Below are positions 23,101 to 33,043 of a stretch of DNA of 64,000 nucleotides, piece after piece; within the stretch, counting starts at the first letter, position 1; each line of letters begins with the position of its first letter. The notes under the pieces were generated by a model. It had not been told where the DNA came from, ran no database searches, and saw only the letters and a program-made list of their open reading frames with translations. The position numbers and the translations under genes are program-made. This stretch comes from Strigamia acuminata. Taxonomy: Eukaryota; Arthropoda; Chilopoda; Geophilomorpha; Linotaeniidae. The DNA lies in the NCBI GenBank assembly GCA_949358305.1, contig OX442316.1:1302001-1366000 (forward strand), read 5' to 3'.

Positions 23101-26100
23101 GTGCAGACTAGCCACCCGACCAAAAACGAGAGAACCATTAGATACGTATCAAAAAAAGAAAAACACAAACACCAGTAACAATTATTAAAAACCTATACTC
23201 TGGTTCGACTCAAGAGGGTGCCCTTCTCCCATTGGCCGAGCCGCATTACTCCTACCTCAAGTTTGTATTACTACCACTAGGAGAAGTAGTTTTTATTTTT
23301 CTTATGTTTTGTGATTGCCATTAGCATTTAAGTTGATATAATTTTAAAGTTTTATGCACATATAAATGTAAAACTCATGTTTGTTATGTTTATTGGTTAC
23401 TATGTCTGGATTGTAAACAATTTTGAATTTTTGGCAGTTGCCTAGGCAATCGATTACAATGTCTGTACATTGGAATGCATTTCTGGTGTTTGGGTCTACA
23501 TTTTTGGATCACTACACCAGTGATACGGCTCGGCCAATAGGAGAAGGGCACCCTCTTGAGTCGAACCAGAGTATAACTTTGTAATTCCAGGGAGAAGAGA
23601 AACTCAGAGAAATAAAAATGACCATTCCATCGCTGCTGTAGCAACAGCAGAGTGGTGCTTGGAGTTGTTGTTGTCGTTTGTTGGTGATTTTGCTATCAGT
23701 ATTGGTCTGTGATGAGAGAAGTAAGACATTTGTCTGTGCTCGTTTGGTTATGTTGTTGATACATCGTTGATTCTCGGGGTTGTTTACAGATCAAGTGCAC
23801 TGAGTTGTGAGTGGGATTTTTTCATTTTCTGAAACCCCGTAATGAAAAACCAAAAATCATCGGAAACAAATTAAATTGTTGCAGTAAATATTTTATAGTA
23901 ATAATCCAAAAACGTAAGAAACAAAAAGCAATTCATGATGGGACCATGACGTAGTCAGTTCTGAGGTTTATTTGACCTGGATCCAGTTCTTGCATCTGGG
24001 TGGATTCAAGATGTCCGACCTCAATTAATCCATTGTTTTCGTATGACAGGATTGATTGGAAATCTTTTCGAAAATGTCATCATCCTAGTTGCTATCAATG
24101 TCATATACAAAAGCCATTTTTGAACTATCGTAAATCGTTTAAAAATTGCGAATCAAGTTTTGATTCGACAGTCAGTCTGCGCATGTGCCTGACTGTCTGA
24201 TTCGAACTGATGATGCAGGTCAAGAAGTCTGCCACCATCATGCATTGCTTTTTGTTAACTAAGGTTTTGGATTGTTATTATAAAATAATTACTACAAGAA
24301 TTTGATTTTTTTCTCGATGATTATTGGTTTGTTATTACGGCTTTCAGAAAATGTAAAATCCTATTCACTGCACTTGACCTTTAAGTGCCAACGCTTGATT
24401 CATCTCTTCACATTGTGAGGTTTGCTTGTGAGCTTGTGGTTAGGTTAAGGTTGTGAGGTTTGTCAACAATTGAAGTTGGCACCGGTCACTGTTTCAGTTG
24501 CTGGCACTTATTTACATTTCTACCAAAAAGATTGTCCTCTTAGGACGAAGTTCTGCGTCAAAAGACAAACCAGGGGAATTCCATAAATTTTTCCTTGACA
24601 ACAAACAAGGGAAATTCCCTAAATTCTTCTTTGACAACAAAGAGAATTCTCTTAATATGTCCTAGACGACAAATAAGGGGACTTTCGTAGGTTAATATTT
24701 GATTTGTGATATAATTGATATATAGTAAATCTTTTTTTTTTAAATATAAAAATACCTACCAAATCCTGTTGTACCCCAGCCAACAAGAATTGCACCCATA
24801 AATGCAAAAGTTTCAGCTTCTTCAAATTTTTCTGGTAGACAGGCCGGAAGTATAAATTGGTTATATGTCACTGGGCTTTCAAGTTGCATTAAAGCAATGT
24901 CATTGTGGAAATTGCTCAACGTAAAAGCTGGGTGAGGTATAGCATTTTTCACACTACGTGTTATCGGTGATGCTCCGTCATCCGTGCTTTTTAAATCTAA
25001 ATCGCCCAATCGTATCGTGTAGGAAGATGTGGGGATCCTGGAAATAAGAATTAGCAATTAGAAAATGTTAAATTTAACTAGAAGTTTGTTTTCAACTCAA
25101 CCGTTTTCCGCCGTTTGAAGCACTAATTACACAATGCGCGGCTGTCAAAACAAAATTTTCATTGATGAGTGTTCCACCACAACTGAAGCGTCCGTTAACA
25201 AAAATGGCTACCTGAAATGTCATATTTTCAATACAAATTTGAAATTTCTAAAGTGACACCACTTACTGCCCACGGCCAGTCCCCAAGAGTGGCAGGTGAG
25301 CCCCCTACCACTCTTACGAGAGAATAACCACCTCGACCACATCCAGCTGCAATTAAAGATCAACAAATAAATGAGATGGAAATTGCAGAATATACTTGTA
25401 TTCAAACAGTGAATATGGCACACGAAGTGAGCAAAATTGATATCCGGGTAGGCACAATCGTGACATCACTTCAAATGTCAAATTACATCCTAAGATATTG
25501 TTACGCGTACAGACAGTTCCGGTTGACGGCCGATCCGTAACGCGCTATTTGGCTAAATAAAATATAATAGTTGCTAAATTTCGTCAACAAATGGCGTTGG
25601 CGTTTGACGTTGTCATTGCCTCGACATCAGGTTGATTAACTTGATCATAGTTTTCTTAATGAAGTTCTGCCCAACTTTAGACAGTTCACTCTGGGATCTC
25701 AAACCTGAATGTTCTTTTGCTTTAACATGGATAAAAGATTCTGATGTCAGCCAGTTAATGACTTGACTGATGAGTCTTCTTTAGATTGCATTTAGAACTT
25801 AACAATTGGTCATAAATTGTTTACCGGTAACTTATAGTTTATGTCTTTGAATTACGTTTGTTGATAATTAATGTTCACATGTGATTTGAATTATATTTTA
25901 TATTTGAAAGCATTTGATTTGTTAAATTGCTCACTTGTTTAGAAGTTAGATTGGATTTAAATTGTAATAATCCCAGACACACACACACTGTCTGATCTGT
26001 AATTGATTTAATAATTAGTTTGATTGCAGACAATTTCTATTGTCTGATTTGAATAAAAAGAATTTAAGTTTGAATTAAAATCATAGAGTCATTCTTAACA

Positions 26101-26805
26101 ATCCTAAACACATATTACGTGAGTTTAAACCAGGAACCCACAAACCACGTAATAATATAGTAAATTTTGCGAAGTAATGAAGCAAAATATAAATTGACCC
26201 ATTTCTACTAATAGTTATATAGGATTGCAATCACAAATGTCATCGTTATACACTTTCATATTTTCCCCTTAGTAACGGTTGGCCCAGTAAACTGGAAATG
26301 AATGAGTCGGGATAGTGGACGATAAGAGCGAGTCAGTTAGAAGGGCTCTGCCATTGAAGAATTAAAATGTTGAAAATGTTTTCAAGTGGCCAATTTGCCC
26401 TCCCCTGTTCGTCACGATTTCGCCAGCCCAGACACAAATTAGGCTTACTGCAGTTGTACATCGCACATCTGCTATTGTGCTATATCACATCTATTGTTTT
26501 TCACGTAGACTTAGATTTGACGAGGGAAATGTGATGCCATCATATCTAAACCGCTGCTGCTTGGTTAGACACAAACCTTCCTTAGGAGTCTGCATCGGCG
26601 GTTTTGCTTCATTACCGAATGATTCTGAATTGGAGAATGCAAGGAAGCATACATATTAATCTGATGTATGTATTTTAGAGTTTTAGAGTTAGTTTGGCTT
26701 ACCAGCCATTGAACGCCCCATTGGTGGTCGCCATTCTGGTCGCATTGGTCCAGGTGAAGTTCGAGCAACAGTCAAAAGAATAGAGGACAAAAGTAGTGAA
26801 ATCAT
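20169..26805 (-). CDS. Secreted trypsin-like serine protease, copy 3 (CLIP-less)
   Basis: Exons are 26805-26703, 26624-26577, 25346-25267, 25211-25102, 25037-24760, 20560-20406 and 20339-20169, giving 314 residues in frame. The signal peptide [14 protein letters not shown] is followed by a propeptide, then the activation site SLVR|VVGG. The triad is H103, D160, S261 with D255 at the specificity position. Exon 2 has 48 nt ([16 protein letters not shown]) instead of the 216 nt in copy 2: the CLIP domain is missing, while both its edges (start ES..FG, end AKPP) remain. Intron 5 (about 4.2 kb) holds nested MITEs, and intron 2 a solo-LTR-like insertion. Splice sites and frame are intact, so this is not an obvious pseudogene. 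The loss of the CLIP domain should change partner recruitment rather than catalysis. Confidence 0.87.
21798..22078. mobile_element. Foldback element
   Basis: Arms 21798-21870 and 22018-22078 are inverted copies sharing ACTACCGATCATCCGCCCAT and CCAGACATTGCTA. The spacer carries G-rich runs. There is no coding capacity. Confidence 0.7.
22110..22728. mobile_element. MITE interrupted by a related MITE
   Basis: Inverted ends begin GTATACTCTGTCCATGTG at the left and, read from the right end, GTACACTCTGTCCATGTG. Both continue with TAACTTGGGCCTATTTC. The element at 22384-22612 lies inside it. Confidence 0.65.
22384..22612. mobile_element. MITE with TATACTCTGGTTCGACTC ends, nested
   Basis: Left end TATACTCTTGTTCGACTC, right end (read inward) TATACTCTGGTTCGACTC, with CCGAGCCGCAT at the inner edge of the left arm. 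The same family as 23194-23575. It sits within 22110-22728. Confidence 0.65.
23194..23575. mobile_element. MITE with TATACTCTGGTTCGACTC ends, 382 bp
   Basis: Inverted ends of about 47 bp are almost identical. From each end they read TATACTCTGGTTCGACTC, then AAGAGGGTGCCCTTCTCC, then ATTGGCCGAGCCG. Terminal TATA is consistent with a TA target duplication. No ORF. Confidence 0.75.
25499..26154. mobile_element. Solo-LTR-like insertion, 656 bp
   Basis: Within intron 2 of protease copy 3. It begins TGTTACGCG, ends CACGTAATA, and is flanked by ATAT on both sides (25495-25498 and 26155-26158). The same place in copy 2 (AAGATATAGTAAATT near 16790) has a single ATAT and no insert, so the borders are exact. 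An internal AATAAA near 26050 and the TG start suit an LTR. The 3' end is TA instead of the usual CA. No gag-pol is present. Confidence 0.7.
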
Positions 26806-29007
26806 TTTGTCTGCTGAGTAGCTTCTAAAACAAAATTTTAAAAAATGTGTAAAATTACTAATTTCCACAAGTAACACGATAAGTGCTCGAGTGATATTTT
26901 CGGAGATAACACCACTGACCACTCGTCGGTTCTTGACCTATAGGATACTGATGATTTACCAAATAGGCAGGCAATTAATTGTTAGTTGGTCAAATTAAAA
27001 GCGTACTACAATATTGTCACTCGTGCTGAAGAATTATTCTCATCATTTTTTTGCATTCATTATATTTCTAGTGATAATATAAGTTAGTTTATAACTTAGA
27101 AATATTATCAGGTTATTTCAGTCAATTGGCTGTACTGGACTGACTTGTGAGACCAATTACTTCAGCTTTATGTTGTTCACCCGCTGCCCTACTGTCTTTC
27201 CTCATCTTGATTGAAAAATATATTGTAAAATACATCATGCAATATATATGTGACGATGACATATTGGCGCAAGTAATTAACATACTTGACCAAAAACTAG
27301 TCAAACATCCATGTTGAGCAGCTAAAATAGTGAACAATTGCATGAGCTAAAGTAATTTTGGGAGTCCTATGTTTTTCTCAAATCATTGACATTTATTTGT
27401 ATGAATAAAGTTATATAAATTCAAGGTCGACAAATGACTAAATTAATATAATTCATTAAACTATACAAATTGGTGGCTGAAAGTTCTAAAATAGTATCAG
27501 TTCGGTTCGCAGTTCCTCGATCCAGAGAAGAGTAAAACATTATTCTATCTTTGTATATTGGGATTAAAGATATATTTTCCTACATTACCAAATATTTTCA
27601 TATATTTTCACATAAATTGCCACACATTTTCTGACCATATGGGCAGGACTGAATTCAACTGTCATTTTCAACTAATGTTTTTCACAAACTACTGCTTCTT
27701 TCAAACAAACCAAATAATGATATTTTCTGATTTATGTAATAATATTTTATTAGTAATAATTATTATTGAGCATTAAACATTACTATTAAAAAGTCTATTA
27801 ATTTATTTGATCACTTGTTTAATTTAATTAATTAACTAATTAATTAAGTTAGCTCATACTAATGTGCAATAAGAAGTTGTTTTTTTATATTAAAAAATCA
27901 GCATTGCCTTGAAAACATTAACTCACCTCAAGTCAAATCAGCTAGTGTCAAGGTCACCAAAAAAGTTGTAATCTCTTATTTATTTTAATTAATTAACCAA
28001 CAAGAAATCAGAAACAAGAACAGGACGTTTGTGAAAAGAAAAGAAGAAGAAGAAAGAAAAAAAAGCCGTACCTGAATGTATGCGAAAAAAAAGAACTTTG
28101 ATGTTTTCTAGTAATTGCAGAAGAAGCCAGACCAAACCTACCTCAGAACCTCAGCACCTCAGACTCACTTTTGTGTTATTTGTGACTCAATTTAATTTGT
28201 AATTACCCATACATTTGGTCTGGCTATACCTCACTTCACTGAGAGAGAGAGAGAGACTTATTTGAAGCTGTGCTGTGTGTGAGAAAAACATTTCCTCGAG
28301 GTGAAGAGAAGTGTGTGAAAAGAAAAGGGGGACAAAACAATTACAGGATGTTGATCTTACCTTGCCAATTCCTCGTGTAATTTTTCTTTAAGTGCAATTG
28401 GTTTTTAATTACCATAAATCGTGATATCCGTTTCAAGTGTGGTGGTTTCATGTGTGGTGGTTATGGTTTCAAGTGTGAGTTATGCAATAAATTGGAACCA
28501 AAGCTGTTCGTCAATGGATTTCTTGTTGTGTGTGCAACAGCTGGAAATGGAATGTAAAAATTAAAATAAAACCAAAATAAGCAGAAATGATGTTTTATTT
28601 TTGTTTGTGAAAAGGCAATGTTGTTGAAAGAAACGTACTGTGAAATGTACTTAATTTTCATTTTATTTTATTGCTTGGGTTATCTCGAGTTGGCTGCATC
28701 CTTGTCAAGAATTCGTAGATTTGCCACTAGAGGGATGTATGCACAGTTCGGCGCAGTCGCACGAAATATATAGTACTTTATTTTAAATGTTAACATTTTC
28801 TACAAATACTCAAACATATTTTAAACACTGATCAAGAAATAAATAACTAAAGAAACGTTTTCTAGAAATTGTTTTGTTAACGTTTTGATTTCTAAGGAGA
28901 TAATCTCTAACCCAGTGACGTTGGTTGTACCAATTTTCCGTTTATTTTATTACTTAATTTTTCTAATCACTTTAATTATTCGTGGTGAATTAATTACAAT
29001 TAAAATA
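26806..29007. other. Flank between protease copy 3 and RpS5
   Basis: There is no gene. It contains the conserved block upstream of the protease start (26855-26950) and flank segments shared with the other units (27118-27340, 27480-28800). As the outermost unit it still runs directly into the RpS5 promoter, so it probably represents the ancestral arrangement. Confidence 0.55.
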
Positions 29008-29202
29008 TTTCCAATCGTATAAAACAATTATACTATTTTTTCTGATTTTAATTGTAATTTAAACCAATAGAAAACTTCCTACTGCACCGGGCTACACCGG
29101 CAGCCATTTTTCTGTTGTGTGAACGACCACGTTTCTCCGCGAAGGTGAGTATTCATTTAACCTCCAATATTTAACCGAATAAGTGATCAATTTGGGATTC
29201 AG
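29008..29202 (+). promoter_or_regulatory. RpS5 promoter and 5' UTR with intron
   Basis: A pyrimidine stretch (CATTTTTCTGTTG, about 29105-29117) near the expected start suits a 5' TOP type transcript typical of ribosomal protein genes. A donor GTGAGT at 29145 and an acceptor ATTCAG ending at 29202 define a probable 58-bp intron in the 5' UTR, 13 bases before the ATG. The 5' part (to 29109) is the sequence copied behind protease copies 2 and 3. Confidence 0.5.
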
Positions 29203-29215
29203 TTGCATCAACAAA

Positions 29216-30058
29216 ATGGGCGAAAACTGGGACGAGCCGGCACCGGTTGCAGTAACCTCGGATTTGCCAGAAATCAAATTATTCGGGCGCTGGAGCACCG
29301 ACGACGTGCAAGTCAGCGACATTTCACTTACGGTCGGTAGCAAAAAGATAAAAAAAAAGTTTCAAAAATCAAATAAAAAATACTAAAAACATTTGATGAT
29401 CTATTTCTCAGGATTACATCGCCGTGAAGGAAAAGCACGCGAAATACGTGCCGCACTCTGCAGGCCGTTATGCCGCCAAACGCTTCCGCAAAGCGCAATG
29501 TCCGATTGTGGAACGTTTGACCAATTCTTTGATGATGCACGGCCGTAATAACGGAAAGAAATTACTCGCCGTTCGAATCGTCAAGCACTGTTTCGAAATC
29601 ATCCATCTTTTGACTGGAGAGGTAAATTTTAATCAATTAAAAATTGATTTATGGGGATTAATCGATATTTTCTCTTTTTTTTTTATTAAGAATCCATTGC
29701 AAGTGTTGGTTAATGCGATAATCAACAGTGGGCCTCGGGAAGATTCGACTCGTATCGGGAGAGCTGGAACTGTGAGAAGACAAGCGGTGGATGTGTCGCC
29801 ATTGCGACGTGTCAATCAAGCGAATTGGTTGCTGTGCACTGGGGCTCGTGAAGCGGCTTTTCGTAATATTAAGACGATTGCTGAGTGCTTAGCTGATGAA
29901 TTGATCAATGCGGCTAAGGTGATTTTGGAGAAAAAGTTTTGTAATTATTATTTTTTTTTAAATTAAATTGAATTAAATTTTTTTTTTAGGGCTCGTCTAA
30001 TAGCTACGCGATTAAAAAGAAAGACGAACTTGAGCGTGTGGCTAAATCGAATCGATAA
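29216..30058 (+). CDS. RpS5: 40S ribosomal protein S5
   Basis: Exons 29216-29332, 29412-29621, 29691-29918 and 29990-30058 give 207 residues, in line with the usual ~204-228. The protein is a very close match to animal RpS5 (uS7). It has [20 protein letters not shown], then [72 protein letters not shown], and the C-terminus [14 protein letters not shown]. It binds 18S rRNA in the head of the small subunit near the E site and contacts mRNA and tRNA. All introns are GT-AG, phase 0 or between whole codons. The ATG context is AACAAAATGG. The neighbours are the duplicated proteases upstream and an ionotropic receptor about 320 bases downstream. Confidence 0.98.
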
Positions 30059-30089
30059 TAGATATTGCAAGCAATGTAAACTACACGGA

Positions 30090-30095
30090 AATAAA
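30090..30095 (+). terminator. Poly(A) signal of RpS5
   Basis: AATAAA lies 31 bases past the RpS5 stop. Confidence 0.8.
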
Positions 30096-30380
30096 AGTTA
30101 AATGTTGAACTTCTACTTTTGGTGGCGTTTTTTGAATAGAACTTGGAAAAATCGATTGAAATTTGGTTAAAAACAAGAAGAAAACACAGAAATTGGGTTT
30201 AAAACATGATAAATCGACAAAATGATGAGGTCGTTAAGTGTAATTAAGCGTAATTTGTATTTTGTCTTATCATTCGTGAATTATAAATGAGGTTCTATCG
30301 ATTTCCAATGTCCTGTCGTTTTCTGGTGTGATAAAATGCAACATTTCCATACGATGTGTCACTGAGTGTGGACTTTGAAG

Positions 30381-33036
30381 ATGCTGCACAACCTGCAGAA
30401 TGCAACATTGCGAATTGCAGCCGTAAATGTGAATTATTTCGTAACAATTTATTACCGTAGTTGATAGAAAAATGTATTTTAATTTTTTAGTTTCATCCAT
30501 TTTTCTCATTTGATGGTGAAAACAAATACAGCGGAGTTTCGCTCGAAATACTCAAAATATTGGCCCGAGCGCTCAATTTCTCGTACGAAATAACTCGAGT
30601 TCCGTCCGGAGGAAGAATAGTTAATGGCACGTGGACCGAAGGCGTCGTCAAATCGGTCTACGAAGGCGTAAAATACGAAATAATGAGCAGATTGAGCATT
30701 TTTCTACATTGTAATTTCTATGTTTTAAATGACAGAAGTTTGATATCGGGATGGACTCAGTTTCCATGACGTACGACCGGTACAAAGCCGTCGACTTTAC
30801 GGTTCCCTTCATGTTCGACAGGTCGACGATTTTGTCACCAGCTCAGACTAAGACGAATAGAACGTTTGCAATTATTCAAGTTTTTACCGCTGAAGTATAG
30901 TATAATTTTACCTGAGTTCGTCTCTTTTATTTATACTCGTATTGATTAAAATTTATTTTTATTTTTTATAGGTTTGGGTGCTGTTGCTCGTTTCGGTTGC
31001 CATTTTTGGCCCCATTATGAAACTGGTTGAAAACATTCGAAAGAAATTGAATCCCAAGATACCGTCGACGGAACGTAGCAGCATTTGTAATTATGTGTGG
31101 ATTGCAGTGTGCATGGTTTTATTTAAAGGTACGTTACTTTTGGATTGAGTCAGTGGTGCATTATCGTACTGGGGGCCCACCAATGTACTATATGTTTATG
31201 TTTATGTTTTTATTTTTGGTAAACTGATCAACCTGGGGCTCTAGGCGTCTTTATTACAGTATAATGCACCATTGGATCGAGTCGGTAAATGAGTATAATA
31301 TGTAATTATTGGATGTGTTTAGGTATAAGACCATTCAAGGGGTCAGTTCCAAGATTGTTGGTCTTGTTTTGGACTATAATGATGATGATTTTAGTTGCCA
31401 TGTACTCCGGGGTTTTGTTGGCTTTAATGTCGGAACAAACTCTTTCGCCACCAATTGATGATTTGTTTGATCTTGTCAAAGCTCCTGGGATGTCTTGGGG
31501 CGTGTTCCCGTCATCTGCAACTAGAGCTTTTATTGAAGTGGGTATTAGCATTTACAATTTTGTGTTGATAATAAATAATAATAATAATTTCCACCAAAAT
31601 GTGATAAATTTTTTTTAAATTTTATGGAATTTTAATCAAAATGTGATAATATTAATAAAATTTTGTGGAATTTCAACCAAAATGTGATGAGATTCGTAAT
31701 ATTTCATGTAATTTTAATCAAACATGATAAAATTAATAAAATTTCATGGAATTTCAACCAAGAGTCGTAAAATTTCATGGAATTTCAACCAAGATTCGTA
31801 AAATTTCATAAAATTTCAACAAAAATGTGATAAAATTTCAACAAAAATGTGATAAAATTTCAACAAAAATGTGATAAAATTTTAACAAAAATGTGATAAA
31901 ATTTCAACAAAAATGTGATAAAATTTCAACAAAAATGTGATAAAATTTCAACAAAAATGTGATAATAAAATTAATAAAATTTTGTGGAATTTTATATGAA
32001 AATTGGAAAAGATCAGAGTAAAGTAGAAGTTTAGCAGGGTATGACATACACAGTGGCGGATCTAGCACCCGGCTATCGGGGCTTGAGCCCCGGGCCCCCA
32101 AATTCTAGGGGGCCCCCAAGACGAAAGGCAATGTACTAAAAAAAAAAAAAAAAAAAAAAGGTCGCTTAAAAAAAGAAGAAAGAAGAAAGGTCGCTATTGA
32201 AAATTTCGATAAAGGGGCCCCGAAAAAATCTCAAGCCCCGGGCCCCCGAAAAGCTAGATCCGCCCCTGGACATACATCCCCTCCTCCACTATAGCATTGA
32301 GCATAGTCTCGCTTATAAGTGACTTGACACTCTGGTCTGGATTAACAAATCCAAAATCAATATAAATTTCTGACTTAATTGAGGATTAAACATTTCAGAG
32401 GTCCAAAGTTTTTCCTTACGCCGAAATCAGCAAGAAATATCAAGATAAACCTGATCTTATGCCGGCAAACATTACAATGGCCGTGAAAATTCTGCGCAAA
32501 GGAAAATATGCGCTAATATCCGATGAAATGATATTTAAAACCATCCGCAAACGAGAAGTGATCGAGACTGGACATTGTCCTTATTACATAAGCTCTGATC
32601 ACCTCTTCATACAATGGTACAGTTTCATTACACCTCAAAATAGTACTTATTTGTCATCAATAAACATAATGCAAGTATTATCTAGTGTTTGGAAAGAAGA
32701 ATTTAACGGTAATCTGTGTTTCGTTGCAGACTTCGACATTTGATTGAAAGTGGACTCATCGATTATTGGCTTCGGGATGTCCTGGGCACCAGTCTTGACA
32801 TCTGCAATCCACCACGGGACACTGGAATGGAGGCCCTTCATAAATTAAGATTGGGTGACATGCAGGGGGCGTTTTTAGTGTTGAGTTTTGGAACTCTTTT
32901 ATCTTTTATCTGTCTTCTTCTGGAGTTTGTTGCTTATGGGAAAAAATTGGTGAAGGCAAAATTTAAGAGAAAGGTCAGGTCGAAACGGTGTAAGCTTAGA
33001 ATTGTAGTAAAAGAGAAGTTTTTGAATCGTAAATAA
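30381..33036 (+). CDS. iGluR-like ionotropic receptor lacking the amino-terminal domain
   Basis: Exons 30381-30440, 30491-30667, 30736-30894, 30972-31128, 31323-31537, 32399-32670 and 32730-33036 give 448 residues in frame. Order: S1 ligand-binding half (LRIAAVNV, LARALNFSYE, GKFDIGMDSVSMTYDRYKAV), TM1 (about 133-148), pore region, TM3 (about 195-220, MYSGVLLALM), S2 half (SSATRAFIERSK, KYALISDEM, ILRHLIESGLIDYW), last TM (about 395-418) and a basic tail. The residues that hold the amino-acid ligand in iGluRs appear kept: R94 in S1, T251 and D298 in S2. The SYTANLAAF gate motif is replaced. The last intron (32671-32729) starts with GC. No signal peptide or upstream exon was found, and only about 270 bases separate the ATG from RpS5's poly(A) signal, so the 5' end is uncertain. 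Probable chemosensory cation channel. Confidence 0.85.
31151..31274. mobile_element. hAT-type MITE in receptor intron 4, 124 bp
   Basis: Ends CAGTGGTGCATTAT and ATAATGCACCATTG, with an 8-bp target duplication GATTGAGT / GATCGAGT (7 of 8 identical) at 31143-31150 and 31275-31282. The interior has GGGGGCCC, as in other hAT MITEs of this window. Confidence 0.8.
31590..31990 (+). repeat. Tandem repeat in receptor intron 5
   Basis: Units of about 24-30 bases built on AAAATTTCAACAAAAATGTGAT repeat head to tail, most regular at 31815-31960. They lie inside the 0.86-kb intron 31538-32398. Confidence 0.85.
32051..32268. mobile_element. hAT-type MITE in receptor intron 5, 218 bp
   Basis: Ends CAGTGGCGGATCTAGC and GCTAGATCCGCCCCTG, with a perfect 8-bp target duplication GACATACA at 32043-32050 and 32269-32276. 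The interior has repeated GCCCCGGGCCCCC and a poly(A) run. No ORF. Confidence 0.92.
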
Positions 33037-33043
33037 TGTAGAA

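Larger units (their letters stand above)
20561..24759. repeat. Repeat-filled intron 5 of protease copy 3
   Basis: Segments 20815-21600 and 23700-24759 are shared with copy 2. The middle part (21790-23580) is unique to copy 3 and consists of a foldback and several MITEs listed separately. G-runs lie at 21951-21981. The ORFs 21702-21902, 22547-22777, 22849-23115 and 23390-23644 read through repeat DNA and are not supported. Confidence 0.65.

Noticed and set aside
22849-23115. 88-residue minus-strand ORF with RCGTG-like ends
   Set aside because: It lies within the MITE cluster of protease copy 3's intron and is absent from copy 2. No homologous protein recognised.
32599-32606. Premature TGA in the ionotropic receptor at CAATG|GTACAG
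   Set aside because: The exon continues with conserved sequence (YSFITPQNSTYL) to a GC donor, which restores the family's reading. The stop appears only with the wrong donor.
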